The notes beneath the pieces are model-generated. The model was not told where the DNA came from. It ran no database searches and saw nothing but the letters and a program-made list of their open reading frames with translations. The translations under genes and the position numbers were made by a program. A DNA stretch of 64,000 nt, taken from the NCBI GenBank assembly GCA_963790075.1, contig CAWBNG010000004.1, positions 682,001-746,000 of the forward strand, written 5' to 3'. Origin of the DNA: CAYOUV01 sp963790075. Its GTDB lineage: Bacteria; Chloroflexota; Anaerolineae; Anaerolineales; Villigracilaceae. Shown one piece after another: positions 15,784 to 24,079 of the stretch. How positions within the stretch are numbered: the stretch's first letter is position 1; every line of letters begins with the position of its first letter.

Positions 15784-16053
15784 ATGAAAAATACCTTCAA
15801 ACATCTTCATCAGAAAGGCTGGCTGGTGTGTACGGCAGGTATATTGCTTGCCTTTGCAGTAACCGCATCGGTTTGGAACGGGAGCAATCTGCGCTATGTT
15901 CTGGGTGGGTTGAATAGCCTATTGGATGGGTTCGGTAAGACCCTGGATTTACAAGAATATAAGCCTTTCATAAGCTTTACCTTCTTTCTCTCCATCTCTC
16001 TCTTAATGTATTGCCTGATTGATTTGGTCGAGACCAGGCGGATGAAGAAATAA
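15784..16053 (+). CDS. mini membrane protein resembling the ends of the two YeeE halves
   Basis: An 89-residue protein with two membrane helices. Its N-terminal half (VCTAGILLAFAVTASVWNG, then GFGKTLDL) aligns by eye with the start of the first YeeE half (YVAGILLGLVGIAAVW, then GMLGKAI). Its C-terminal half (PFISFTFFLSISLLMYCLID) aligns with the end of the second half (PFLTVLLFAMISLLLFYLID). The central substrate motifs are missing. It looks like a shrunken YeeE relative or accessory subunit. It is spaced 46 bases after the selenoprotein gene. Confidence 0.7.
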   Translation: MKNTFKHLHQKGWLVCTAGILLAFAVTASVWNGSNLRYVLGGLNSLLDGFGKTLDLQEYKPFISFTFFLSISLLMYCLIDLVETRRMKK

Positions 16054-16118
16054 CGCTAACCCGGGTTGATGAAGCCGCTTATTTGTTGAATAAAGTTGAA
16101 TGTTCATGGAGTAACATG

Positions 16119-18347
16119 ATGACAAAAACGATCTCAAGGCGTGATTTTCTAAAATTAAGCGCGGCAACTGCTGGTGCTCTGGCTCTCGGACAAATGTTAC
16201 CGCCGAAGGTGGCGCAGGCAGCGCGCGAATCAGGCTATCTCAATGCCGTTGGTGACGGATTTGTCCCCAGTATGTGTGAGATGTGTGTCTGGCGCTGCGG
16301 CCTGCTTGCCAAAGTGAAAGACGGACGCGTCGTCAAACTGGAAGGCAATCCCGAGCATCCGCACTCCAAAGGCAAACTATGCCCGCGTGGGCAATCGGGC
16401 CTGATGAACACCTACGATCCTGACCGTGTGCTGACTCCGCTCATCCGCGTTGGGAGGCGAGGCGAAGGTAAATTCCGCAAGGCTTCCTGGGACGAAGCGC
16501 TGGATTTGGTGGCGAAGAACATGCTGTCGATTAAAGAAAAGTATGGTCCCGAAGCGATGGTCTTCTCGTCCACGCACAACCTGAGCCAGCCGCTGTTTGA
16601 GAATCTGCTCTACGCTTTCGGTTCGCCGAATTATGGCACGCAGCGCAGCCTGTGTTTCAATGCCATGATTACCGCTTTTTTGCTCACCTATGGCATCGAG
16701 GAACCGTCACGCAATTACGAAAACGTGGAATACATCCTGATGATTGGCCGAAACATGATGGAGGCCATTTCCACATCAGAGACATCCGAATTGTCTCATG
16801 CAATTGACCGTGGGGCGAAACTGATCTATCTCGACCCGCGCTACACCAAAACGGCCGCCAAAGCCAGCGAGTGGATTCCCGTCCGCCCCGGCACCGATTC
16901 GGCCTTCCTGCTGGCGATGATCAATGTGATTGTCAGCAACGAACTGGCTGATTGTGAATTCGTCAAGAAGTATGTTATCGGGTGTGACGGTATCCAGGAT
17001 GAGATGCGCAAATATACCCCAGCCTGGGCCGAGCAAATCACCGGCATACCGGCTGCCACCATCGAGCGGATTGCCCGCGAATACGCAGCCGCCACCCACA
17101 ACGCGCTAGTGCATCCTGGCTGGCGTACCTCCAATTTCGTCAATTCCTTCCAGACGGAGCGCGCCATCGCCACGTTAAACGCTTTGAGTGGAAATGTTCT
17201 CACTCCTGGCGGGTGTCTCTCCGCGGAGGTCGCGGCAGACGGCGCCGGGTTGGGCGCGCCGCCCCAAGCGCCCTATCCGCGTGTTTCTGCACTGCGCCTG
17301 GATGGCACGCCTTGGAAATATCCGCTGGTGCCGCTGAAATTAGGTGTTTTCCAGGAACTTCGCGATGCTATCCTGACCGGCGACCCCTATCAGGCTCATG
17401 GCTGGTTCATCTCGCGTCAGAATCCCATCATGTCCATCCCCGACAGCGGCAAAACGATCGAAGCCTTTGGCAAGATGGATTTCATCGTGACGGTCGACAT
17501 CATTCTGAACGATACTGCCTGGTTCTCAGATGTCGTGCTCCCCGAAGCCTCGTATCTCGAACGCTACGACCCGCTCAATGTAGTGGGCGATAAAGCCTTC
17601 CTGCGCCAGCCGGTGATCGAAGCCCAGGGCGAAGGCAAATCTGCGTTGTGGATTTACAAACAACTCGGTGAGCGTCTCGGTTTGGGTGACTTTTTCCAGT
17701 ATAAGGATGAGGAAGACTACCTGCGCCAGCAGCTTGCGCCTCTGGGCGTCAGCCTGGAGCAAGCCAAAGCCAAAGGCTATGCTGAAATGCCAAATAAAGA
17801 AGGTGATGGAGAAATTACCTTCAATACACCTTCCGGCAAAATCGAAGTCTATTCCGAGACGCTGAAAAAAGCCGGTTTCTCGCCCTGGCCGACTTGGGAT
17901 GAGCCGCCTGTTCCGGGTGAGAACGAATTCTACCTGCTGACCGGTAAGGTGGCGCAATCCACGCAGTTTGGCACGCAGAACAACCAGCTTTTACATAAGT
18001 ATTCCGACGAACCCCGTATGTGGATGAACGCCAAGACTGCCGCCGGACTCGGTCTCGATACCGACGATTGGGTGGAGGTGACCAGCAAAGTGGGCAAAAT
18101 CCATATCCGCCTGCTGGCGACCGAGGCCATCCGCCCCGACTGTGTCTACCTGACGCCTGGCTACGGGCATCTTTCCAAGGGCTTGAAAACCGCTTTCGGC
18201 GTCGGCGCAAGTGACTCAACCCTGCACGTCACTTATACCGACCCCATTAGCGGCAGCCAGGCACTTAGCCAGACTTTTGTAACGGTAAAAAAGATTGCAG
18301 GCGCGCCCAACGAAAAGACGCGCAAGCCGCTTTATTTAGGAGAGTAG
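16119..18347 (+). CDS. Psr/Phs/Ttr-like molybdopterin oxidoreductase, catalytic subunit
   Basis: A 742-residue protein with a Tat signal (SRRDFLKLSAATAGALALG). Its 4Fe-4S motif uses Cys53, 56, 60 and 88 (CEMCVWRC, later KLCPRG), followed by the DMSO-reductase-family molybdopterin domains. Cys179 (RSLCFN) lies where polysulfide/thiosulfate reductases carry the Mo-ligating Cys. The C-terminal dinucleotide-binding domain begins near residue 600. The Tat signal puts it outside the membrane with PsrB- and NrfD-like partners encoded next. Thiosulfate, polysulfide, tetrathionate or arsenic/selenium oxyanions are possible substrates; sequence alone does not decide. The start is placed at 16119 because GGAG lies 7 bases upstream; 16116 is also possible. 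Confidence 0.88.
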   Translation: MTKTISRRDFLKLSAATAGALALGQMLPPKVAQAARESGYLNAVGDGFVPSMCEMCVWRCGLLAKVKDGRVVKLEGNPEHPHSKGKLCPRGQSGLMNTYDPDRVLTPLIRVGRRGEGKFRKASWDEALDLVAKNMLSIKEKYGPEAMVFSSTHNLSQPLFENLLYAFGSPNYGTQRSLCFNAMITAFLLTYGIEEPSRNYENVEYILMIGRNMMEAISTSETSELSHAIDRGAKLIYLDPRYTKTAAKASEWIPVRPGTDSAFLLAMINVIVSNELADCEFVKKYVIGCDGIQDEMRKYTPAWAEQITGIPAATIERIAREYAAATHNALVHPGWRTSNFVNSFQTERAIATLNALSGNVLTPGGCLSAEVAADGAGLGAPPQAPYPRVSALRLDGTPWKYPLVPLKLGVFQELRDAILTGDPYQAHGWFISRQNPIMSIPDSGKTIEAFGKMDFIVTVDIILNDTAWFSDVVLPEASYLERYDPLNVVGDKAFLRQPVIEAQGEGKSALWIYKQLGERLGLGDFFQYKDEEDYLRQQLAPLGVSLEQAKAKGYAEMPNKEGDGEITFNTPSGKIEVYSETLKKAGFSPWPTWDEPPVPGENEFYLLTGKVAQSTQFGTQNNQLLHKYSDEPRMWMNAKTAAGLGLDTDDWVEVTSKVGKIHIRLLATEAIRPDCVYLTPGYGHLSKGLKTAFGVGASDSTLHVTYTDPISGSQALSQTFVTVKKIAGAPNEKTRKPLYLGE

Positions 18348-18350
18348 ACC

Positions 18351-19133
18351 ATGGCTAAATATGGTTTCTTGATTGATGCCTCGCGTTGTATCGATTGTCG
18401 CGCTTGCCTGGTGGCTTGCAGTGTGGAAAACAATGTTCCCATGCATAACACGCGCATTTGGATTAAGGAAACAGGTGTCACAGGCCAATTTCCTGACCTG
18501 AAGCGCTATACCGCCCCGTTCCACTGTATGCACTGTGAAGACCCATCTTGCGTCTCTGCCTGTACAGTGGGTGCTTTGAAGAAAAACGAGGACGGCATCA
18601 TCACTTACAATAATGATGTTTGCATCGGCTGTCGATACTGCATGTACGCTTGTCCATTTGAAGTTCCACACTTTGAGTGGAGTCAACAATTTTCGCTGAT
18701 TACAAAGTGTGATATGTGCGTCGCCCGTCTGGCAGAAGGACAAGCCGAACCAGCCTGTGCAGCCACCTGTCCGACGGACGCCATTCAGTTTGGCAAGCAT
18801 GAAGACATGCTGGCTATGGCTCATGAGCGTATCAAAACTCAGCCAGAACGGTATTTTGATCACATCTTTGGTGAACATGAGAACGGCGGCACATCCACTT
18901 TCTACATCTCCCCGGTTCCATTCGGGCAACTTGGCTTCCCAACCGTTGAAACACTACGGTCTCCTGCTGCATTCAACCGCATGGCGACCGAACAAGGCAC
19001 CCCCATCATTGCGGGAAGTGTGGCGCTTGGCATGACTGGAATTTACTTGGCGCTGGAGCATCTTGGCAAAGAGCACCCGTCAGAGAAGGTAGAACCCGCT
19101 GAGACGAAGCAAGACAGCGCAGGCAAGGAGTAA
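18351..19133 (+). CDS. PsrB/HybA-like four-cluster ferredoxin subunit with C-terminal membrane anchor
   Basis: A 260-residue protein with four Cys motifs starting at CIDCRACLVAC (residue 13), CMHCEDPSCVSAC, CIGCRYCMYACP and CDMC...CAATCP. This is the pattern of electron-transfer subunits of Psr, Phs and Hyb enzymes. A hydrophobic stretch near residues 215-235 (IIAGSVALGMTGIYLAL) suggests a membrane anchor, as in HybA/FdhB. It has no signal peptide and would be co-exported with the Tat-bearing catalytic subunit. It starts 3 bases after it. Confidence 0.9.
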   Translation: MAKYGFLIDASRCIDCRACLVACSVENNVPMHNTRIWIKETGVTGQFPDLKRYTAPFHCMHCEDPSCVSACTVGALKKNEDGIITYNNDVCIGCRYCMYACPFEVPHFEWSQQFSLITKCDMCVARLAEGQAEPACAATCPTDAIQFGKHEDMLAMAHERIKTQPERYFDHIFGEHENGGTSTFYISPVPFGQLGFPTVETLRSPAAFNRMATEQGTPIIAGSVALGMTGIYLALEHLGKEHPSEKVEPAETKQDSAGKE

Positions 19134-19136
19134 AAC

Positions 19137-20339
19137 ATGACGATCAATATTAAAGTCAAAAGTGTCAAGGCGTTGAAAGGTCTGCCGCGCTTTGTATATG
19201 TCCTCGCTGTTATTGCCGCTTTAGGAGTGAGCGCGGGTTTCTACCGGTTGTACGCCGGACTTGGAAGTACTACCAATCTGAGCACCGTATTCCCGTGGGG
19301 ACTGTGGATTAGTTTCGACCTGACCAACGTAGCTTTTTCTGGTGCTGCCTTTACGCTGGCTGCGCTGGTTTACATCTTCCATATGCACGATTTACATCCT
19401 GCGGTTCGCCCCACGGTGCTTTTCGGGTTGCTCGGTTACAGTTCGGTTTTGGTCATTCTGTTTTTTGACCTGGGCCGCTGGGACCGTTTCTGGCACTTTC
19501 TGGTCTATCCGAACTTCACCTCAGCACTATTTGAAGTCAGTTGGTGTATTGCCCTCTATAGCGGCATTCTGGCCTACGAATTCAGCCCGGTGATTTTAGA
19601 AAAAGTAAAAAACGGTGAAAAACTGGCGAAAGCCTTAAAAAAATTCAATATCATCATGGTGATTGCGGGCATTACCCTTTCGTCCATGCACCAGTCTTCG
19701 CTTGGCTCCCTGTATGTGATAGTTACACACCGTCTGAACCCCTTGTGGTATTCCATCATCCAGCCGGAGTTCTTCCTGGTATCATCCGTCGCTGCGGGTA
19801 TCTCCCTGATTATCATCGCCTCCTACGACAGCATCTGGATGTTTGGACAGACGATTAGTGAAAAATCCATCGCGAGATTGGGGAAGATTTTGCCATGGGT
19901 TTTGGGATTTTATCTTTTGCTGAAATTAGGCGACTTGATTTTGGGCAGGAAACTAGGTTTACTTTTCACGAACGGCATACTCAGCGTCTTATATCTATCA
20001 GAACTGCTTTTGATGCTGGCTGCCATCGTCTGGTTCTCCGTCAAAAAACTTCGCTCCACCCGCAAGAGCGCGTTTAACGGCGCTTTGATTGTTGCGGCAG
20101 GAATCCTGCTGAATCGCTTTGATGTCACTTGGTTTGCCATCCAGCCGCTCAATGGTCTTCACTATTTCCCGTCGTTCATCGAAATATCCCTTTTGGTCGG
20201 TGTGGTAGCTGGTGTATTAGTGGTTTATTCGCTGGTGGCTCATTTCTTCCCACTGTTTTCAGAGACCCTACCGGTCAAAGACCTGCCGCCTGCCGAGCTG
20301 ACCCAGCTTCAGATTCCCCAGCCTGTTCCAGGAGATTAA
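19137..20339 (+). CDS. NrfD/PsrC/HybB-like quinone-interacting membrane subunit
   Basis: A 400-residue protein with about nine to ten membrane helices. The layout and motifs (FPWGLWISFDLTNVAFSGAA, HQSSLGSLYV) match the HybB branch of the NrfD family. It links the Fe-S subunit to the menaquinone pool and may conserve energy. It starts 3 bases after the ferredoxin subunit, completing the usual three-subunit enzyme. Confidence 0.9.
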   Translation: MTINIKVKSVKALKGLPRFVYVLAVIAALGVSAGFYRLYAGLGSTTNLSTVFPWGLWISFDLTNVAFSGAAFTLAALVYIFHMHDLHPAVRPTVLFGLLGYSSVLVILFFDLGRWDRFWHFLVYPNFTSALFEVSWCIALYSGILAYEFSPVILEKVKNGEKLAKALKKFNIIMVIAGITLSSMHQSSLGSLYVIVTHRLNPLWYSIIQPEFFLVSSVAAGISLIIIASYDSIWMFGQTISEKSIARLGKILPWVLGFYLLLKLGDLILGRKLGLLFTNGILSVLYLSELLLMLAAIVWFSVKKLRSTRKSAFNGALIVAAGILLNRFDVTWFAIQPLNGLHYFPSFIEISLLVGVVAGVLVVYSLVAHFFPLFSETLPVKDLPPAELTQLQIPQPVPGD

Positions 20340-20422
20340 TTTACCTTGGTAGGCGATGTAAAACCAGACCGCCTCATTCTGGATCCTAAGCCTGCCACCG
20401 TTTCGACGGGCAACTGCCCACC

Positions 20423-20461
20423 TGACAAGCCTCCCGCTGTCGTTTGGCGGGAGGCTTGTCA
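20423..20461. terminator. 15-bp hairpin after the NrfD-like gene
   Basis: Arms TGACAAGCCTCCCGC and GCGGGAGGCTTGTCA are perfect complements around a 9-base loop. No U-tract follows, so it may protect the upstream message or act as a partial terminator before the cytochrome b gene. Confidence 0.55.
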
Positions 20462-20512
20462 TCACCAGAAAGTTGTACTGACGGATATACTCTAGGTATA
20501 TCATCAGGAATT

Positions 20513-21544
20513 ATGCGTCCTTCCTTCTTCCATCACCTGCACCCGCCCACGATTCCAGCCGCCCAGGCGCGCTGGCGTTACACGTTGGGGGCGGGTGGGA
20601 CGGCAATTTTCCTGATGCTGGTCCTTGGCCTGACGGGTATATTGGAAATGTTTTACTACGTTCCTAATCCGGATGAAGCCGCGTTTTCGGTTCAAACCAT
20701 CACCTATCTCGTCCCCTTTGGCGGGCTGGTTCGCAACCTGCACTACTGGGCTGCCCAACTGTTGCTGATCGTTTTAGCCGTGCACTTGTTGCGCGTGATT
20801 TTCACTGCTGCTTATCGTCAACCGCGCAGCTTCAATTACCTGCTGGGTCTGGCGCTCTTTGTCTTATCCATCTTGTTCGATTTCACTGGCTACATCCTGC
20901 GCTGGGATATAGACGTTTGCTGGCCCTTGGTGACTGGCACCAACCTGCTGAAAACCATCCCGCTGATCGGTGATTTCCTCTTCCGCATCGCAGTTGGGGG
21001 GGGAGAAGCCTGCTCGACCGCATTGCTGCGCTTTTACACCTGGCACATCTTTGGTCTAACGATCGTTGTCACAATTCTCGCGATCTGGCACGCTTTCCGT
21101 GTGCGCCGCGATGGGGGCATTGCCGTACCACCGCCGCAACTCCGAAGAGAAAACGCGCGTATCTCTCGTGATGAATTGGTACGCCGCGAAGTGCTGGCTA
21201 TGTTTGTGGTTGGGATCGCGCTGATCCTGCTGGCCAGTTTCACCCCTGCGCCCATCGCCCCGGCTATGACGGGAAAACCAAGCCTCATCGCCGAGGCGCG
21301 TGCGCCGTGGTTCTTCCTGTGGATTCAGCAAATGCTTAAATGGGGCGACCCGTTCCTGTGGGGCGTGCTCGTCCCGCTCGGCATTCTAACTATACTTGCC
21401 TTGGTTCCATATGTCTTTCCTCAACCCGCCGAATCGGAAATCGGGCGCTGGTTTCCCAAGTCCAATCGCCTGGCGCAGGTGGTCGTCAGCGCGATCGTGC
21501 TGATCATAATTGCGCTTACCCTGTTATCGCTAATTCCAGCCTAA
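20513..21544 (+). CDS. cytochrome b (b6/bc1 type) membrane subunit
   Basis: A 343-residue membrane protein. The bis-heme pattern of cytochrome b6 is visible: an LHYWAAQ and an AVHLLRV His in one helix pair, and RFYTWHIFG and AIWHAFRVRRDGG further on. The C-terminal third (from about 215) is a further set of three or four helices, like subunit IV fused on. It lies upstream of a multiheme cytochrome and a Rieske protein, so the three probably form a Rieske/cytochrome b complex that oxidises menaquinol. The ATG at 20513 is preferred; the longer frame starts with TTG inside a hairpin. Confidence 0.85.
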   Translation: MRPSFFHHLHPPTIPAAQARWRYTLGAGGTAIFLMLVLGLTGILEMFYYVPNPDEAAFSVQTITYLVPFGGLVRNLHYWAAQLLLIVLAVHLLRVIFTAAYRQPRSFNYLLGLALFVLSILFDFTGYILRWDIDVCWPLVTGTNLLKTIPLIGDFLFRIAVGGGEACSTALLRFYTWHIFGLTIVVTILAIWHAFRVRRDGGIAVPPPQLRRENARISRDELVRREVLAMFVVGIALILLASFTPAPIAPAMTGKPSLIAEARAPWFFLWIQQMLKWGDPFLWGVLVPLGILTILALVPYVFPQPAESEIGRWFPKSNRLAQVVVSAIVLIIIALTLLSLIPA

Positions 21545-21577
21545 AGCGAGAAAATAAACCATCTTGCCCAAAATCTT

Positions 21578-22786
21578 ATGAAAAAGATCCTAACGCTTGC
21601 ATCCGGTTTCCTGCTGCTTACACTGGCCCTGGTCTGGTGGCTGGATGCGCGTCAGCCGCAACCCGTGGAATTAATTCCCACGCTCACCGGGCAGCCTGAA
21701 TACTGCCTGACCTGTCACGCCGACCTGCCCGAGATCAGTCCTTCGCATCCGATCCAAACCTTTGGCTGCGTCATCTGTCATGGCGGCGAACGCCTGGCCT
21801 TGGATGCGGACCTGGCGCACAGCAGCATGCGCGGCGGGGCCAATCCGTCCGACCTGTCAGTGGTGGAAGCCTCGTGTGGCGGTAGCAAATGTCATTCCGG
21901 GAGCGCTGCGGATGAACGGGATCACATCCAGCGCGTGATGACCAGCGTCCAATCCACGTATGCGGGTGCGATCGCCAGCATCCGTTATACGTTTGGTGCC
22001 CAGCCCGATTTGAATGCTTACTTTGGCATTGCAGCCATCACGGACGAGCAAACCCAAACCGGCATCACTTCCCTGGCGGCCTTCGACCCGACCAGCGAAA
22101 GCAATCCGTCCATCCGAAAATTTGGCGAGAACTGTTTGACCTGCCATCTCCACACCCAGCCGCGAGAAGGTCTCGCTTACGACCGTCAAACCGGGTGCGC
22201 CGCCTGCCACGCGACCGCAAAGCATACGTTCTCGACTGCCATCCCGTACACGCAATGCAATGCCTGTCACAACCGCGGCAATTATGATTTACAGACCATG
22301 ACCTTTGTTGAGCGTACCGACCAATCCACAAAACGGATTGACAATTACTACCAACCCATCGCCCAGTTCACGAAATGTGAATACACCTTGGATTGCGTGG
22401 ACTGCCATACGCGCACCGAAGTGATGGGCGACGGCGATATCCACGCCAATCAGAAAAGCATTGAATATGTGCAGTGTAAAACCTGTCACGGTACGCCTAC
22501 CGAACTGCCTTTAACCAAAACGCTGAGCGACCCGAATGACATCGCCTTCAGGCTGGGACTGCTCAACCCGGTCGTGGATTTAAAACTCAGCGATACCATC
22601 CTGGTCACTGAAAAAGGTGAGCCGCTCTGGAATACACGCGTCCTGCCCGGCGGAAGCTACGAACTGATTGGCAAAGCCACGCAGCAGTATTTTATCTTTC
22701 GCCCCGTGATGGGCAGTGGCTGCACCCAAAACGGACAGGATCAATCTTCTGCGTATTGTCACGAATGTCATGCGGTGGAGAGATAA
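21578..22786 (+). CDS. octa- or nonaheme cytochrome c, membrane-anchored
   Basis: A 402-residue protein with an N-terminal hydrophobic anchor (residues 3-21). Eight canonical CxxCH motifs are present: CLTCH (43), CVICH (64), a second CLTCH, CAACH, CNACH, CVDCH, CKTCH and CHECH near the C terminus. A further CGGSKCH (100-106) is of the rarer CX4CH form. Many free His residues could act as distal ligands. It sits between the cytochrome b and Rieske genes and probably takes the place of cytochrome c1 as electron acceptor or wire. Confidence 0.88.
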   Translation: MKKILTLASGFLLLTLALVWWLDARQPQPVELIPTLTGQPEYCLTCHADLPEISPSHPIQTFGCVICHGGERLALDADLAHSSMRGGANPSDLSVVEASCGGSKCHSGSAADERDHIQRVMTSVQSTYAGAIASIRYTFGAQPDLNAYFGIAAITDEQTQTGITSLAAFDPTSESNPSIRKFGENCLTCHLHTQPREGLAYDRQTGCAACHATAKHTFSTAIPYTQCNACHNRGNYDLQTMTFVERTDQSTKRIDNYYQPIAQFTKCEYTLDCVDCHTRTEVMGDGDIHANQKSIEYVQCKTCHGTPTELPLTKTLSDPNDIAFRLGLLNPVVDLKLSDTILVTEKGEPLWNTRVLPGGSYELIGKATQQYFIFRPVMGSGCTQNGQDQSSAYCHECHAVER

Positions 22787-22788
22787 CG

Positions 22789-23205
22789 ATGCCTGACGTA
22801 TCCCGCCGTGATTTTCTCAAAATAGTCCGCAGTGGATTTCTCTACCTGAGCAGCCTGCTTGCCTTCGGCGGATTGCTCCATTTCCTGGACTTTGAGGCCA
22901 ATCCCGAACCGAAAACGGAATTTGACCTGGGACCGGCTGATAATTATCCCCTCGGTTCGCGTACGCTGCTTACGGACATTCCGGCGGTTTTATTCCACAC
23001 CGAAAGCGGATTTTCCGCCTTGAGCCTGGTCTGCACCCACCTGGGTTGTACCGTTGAGCAAAAATCGGACGGTTTTACCTGTCCCTGCCATGGTTCGCAC
23101 TTTGGTGCAGGCGGGCAGGTGACGCATGGTCCGGCGACCAAATCATTGCCATCCTTACGCATCGAAATATCGAAAGAGAAAAATTTGATCCTGCATACCG
23201 ATTAA
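22789..23205 (+). CDS. Rieske [2Fe-2S] protein
   Basis: A 138-residue protein with a Tat-like signal anchor (SRRDFLKIVRSGFLYL) and the two Rieske boxes CTHLGC and CPCHGSHF, which supply the Cys2His2 ligands. The disulfide Cys of bc1-type Rieske proteins are present within those boxes. It follows the multiheme gene by 2 bases. With cytochrome b it forms the quinol-oxidising core. I chose the ATG at 22789 because the signal follows it directly. Confidence 0.9.
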   Translation: MPDVSRRDFLKIVRSGFLYLSSLLAFGGLLHFLDFEANPEPKTEFDLGPADNYPLGSRTLLTDIPAVLFHTESGFSALSLVCTHLGCTVEQKSDGFTCPCHGSHFGAGGQVTHGPATKSLPSLRIEISKEKNLILHTD

Positions 23206-23220
23206 TTCCCGCTTATGTTT

Positions 23221-23342
23221 TCTCCGAGCCTGATTGCCTTCGCGCATCACACATGGAGGTCAGGCCGATCACAATTGTGATCCCGGATGGGTTGGAAACG
23301 CCCCGTCCCCCCCGCCAGGAGCATCTGGCTTTGGAAAGGAGA
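23221..23342 (+). promoter_or_regulatory. probable Moco/Tuco riboswitch upstream of fmdE
   Basis: The segment folds on paper into a closing stem TCTCC (23221-23225) with GGAGA (23338-23342) around four hairpins. These are GCCTGA/TCAGGC (23228-33 with 23260-65), GATCAC/GTGATC (23267-82), GGATGGG/CCCGTCC (23285-91 with 23302-08, loop containing GGAAAC) and GCCAG/CTGGC (23314-29). The CCGAGCC and AGGCCGATCAC strings and the GGAAAGGAG end recall the Moco RNA motif. That RNA is known upstream of Moco and fmdE genes. A terminator follows, so the device would act on transcription. Confidence 0.65.
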
Positions 23343-23359
23343 CCCCCTTGATCTTTGAG

Positions 23360-23391
23360 GCTGTCTCTTAACCGTGAGACAGCTATTTTTT
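23360..23391 (+). terminator. rho-independent terminator between riboswitch and fmdE
   Basis: Stem GCTGTCTC / GAGACAGC with loop TTAACCGT, followed by TATTTTTT. It ends 18 bases before the fmdE ATG and would serve as the expression platform of the riboswitch. Confidence 0.82.
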
Positions 23392-23409
23392 AGTTTTGGA
23401 GAAACCAAA

Positions 23410-24021
23410 ATGAACCTACAAACTCTGCTTGAACTTTCCTCCCGCGAACACGCGCACCTCTGCCCGCGCCAGATCCTGGGCGTACGCATCGGGTTGGCTG
23501 GCTTGAAAGCCCTCGGTTTCAAGGAAGTGCCATTGAAAAAACAGATGCTCGTCATTTCGGAAACAGACGGATGTTTTGTGGATGGCGTCATCGCAGCCAC
23601 TGGCTGCACGGTTGGACATCGTACCTTGCGTGTCGAAGATTATGGCAAGATCGCCGCAACGTTTGTGGATACCACAACCGGTCGCGCTGTACGTGTCGCG
23701 CCCAGTTCTGACATCCGGGAACAGGCCTACGCAGCCGCCCCGCAGGAAGCGCGCCATTATTTTGCCCAGATGCAGGCCTATCAAAGCATGCCAGATGAAG
23801 ATATGCTGACGATCCGGGAGGTGGTATTAAATACGCCGATTGAGAAAATTGTCTCGAGGCCGGGTGTGCGGGTCAATTGTGACCGCTGCGGCGAAGAGAT
23901 CATGAATGAGCGCGAGATCCATCAAAATGGACTTACGCTCTGCAAACCATGCGCCCAGGCTGGCTACTACCGGGTTGCGCATAAATTGTATTTCGCCATC
24001 CCGCGGAAGGTGGCGATCTGA
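23410..24021 (+). CDS. FmdE-family molybdenum/tungsten-related protein
   Basis: A 203-residue protein. The N-terminal FmdE domain (HAHLCPRQILGVRIGL, then ETDGCFVDGVIAATGCTVGH) is followed by a C-terminal zinc ribbon (CDRCGEEI, then LCKPC). FmdE was named from formylmethanofuran dehydrogenase operons, but in bacteria it appears beside other Mo/W enzymes and its exact role is unknown. Here it closes the block containing a Psr-like Mo enzyme and lies behind a likely Moco/Tuco sensor. GGAG precedes the ATG. Confidence 0.85.
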   Translation: MNLQTLLELSSREHAHLCPRQILGVRIGLAGLKALGFKEVPLKKQMLVISETDGCFVDGVIAATGCTVGHRTLRVEDYGKIAATFVDTTTGRAVRVAPSSDIREQAYAAAPQEARHYFAQMQAYQSMPDEDMLTIREVVLNTPIEKIVSRPGVRVNCDRCGEEIMNEREIHQNGLTLCKPCAQAGYYRVAHKLYFAIPRKVAI

Positions 24022-24079
24022 ATCCCCCCACCGATTACATTCCCTTGGTTGGTGAGTATTCGGATCCCAGGAGAACATA

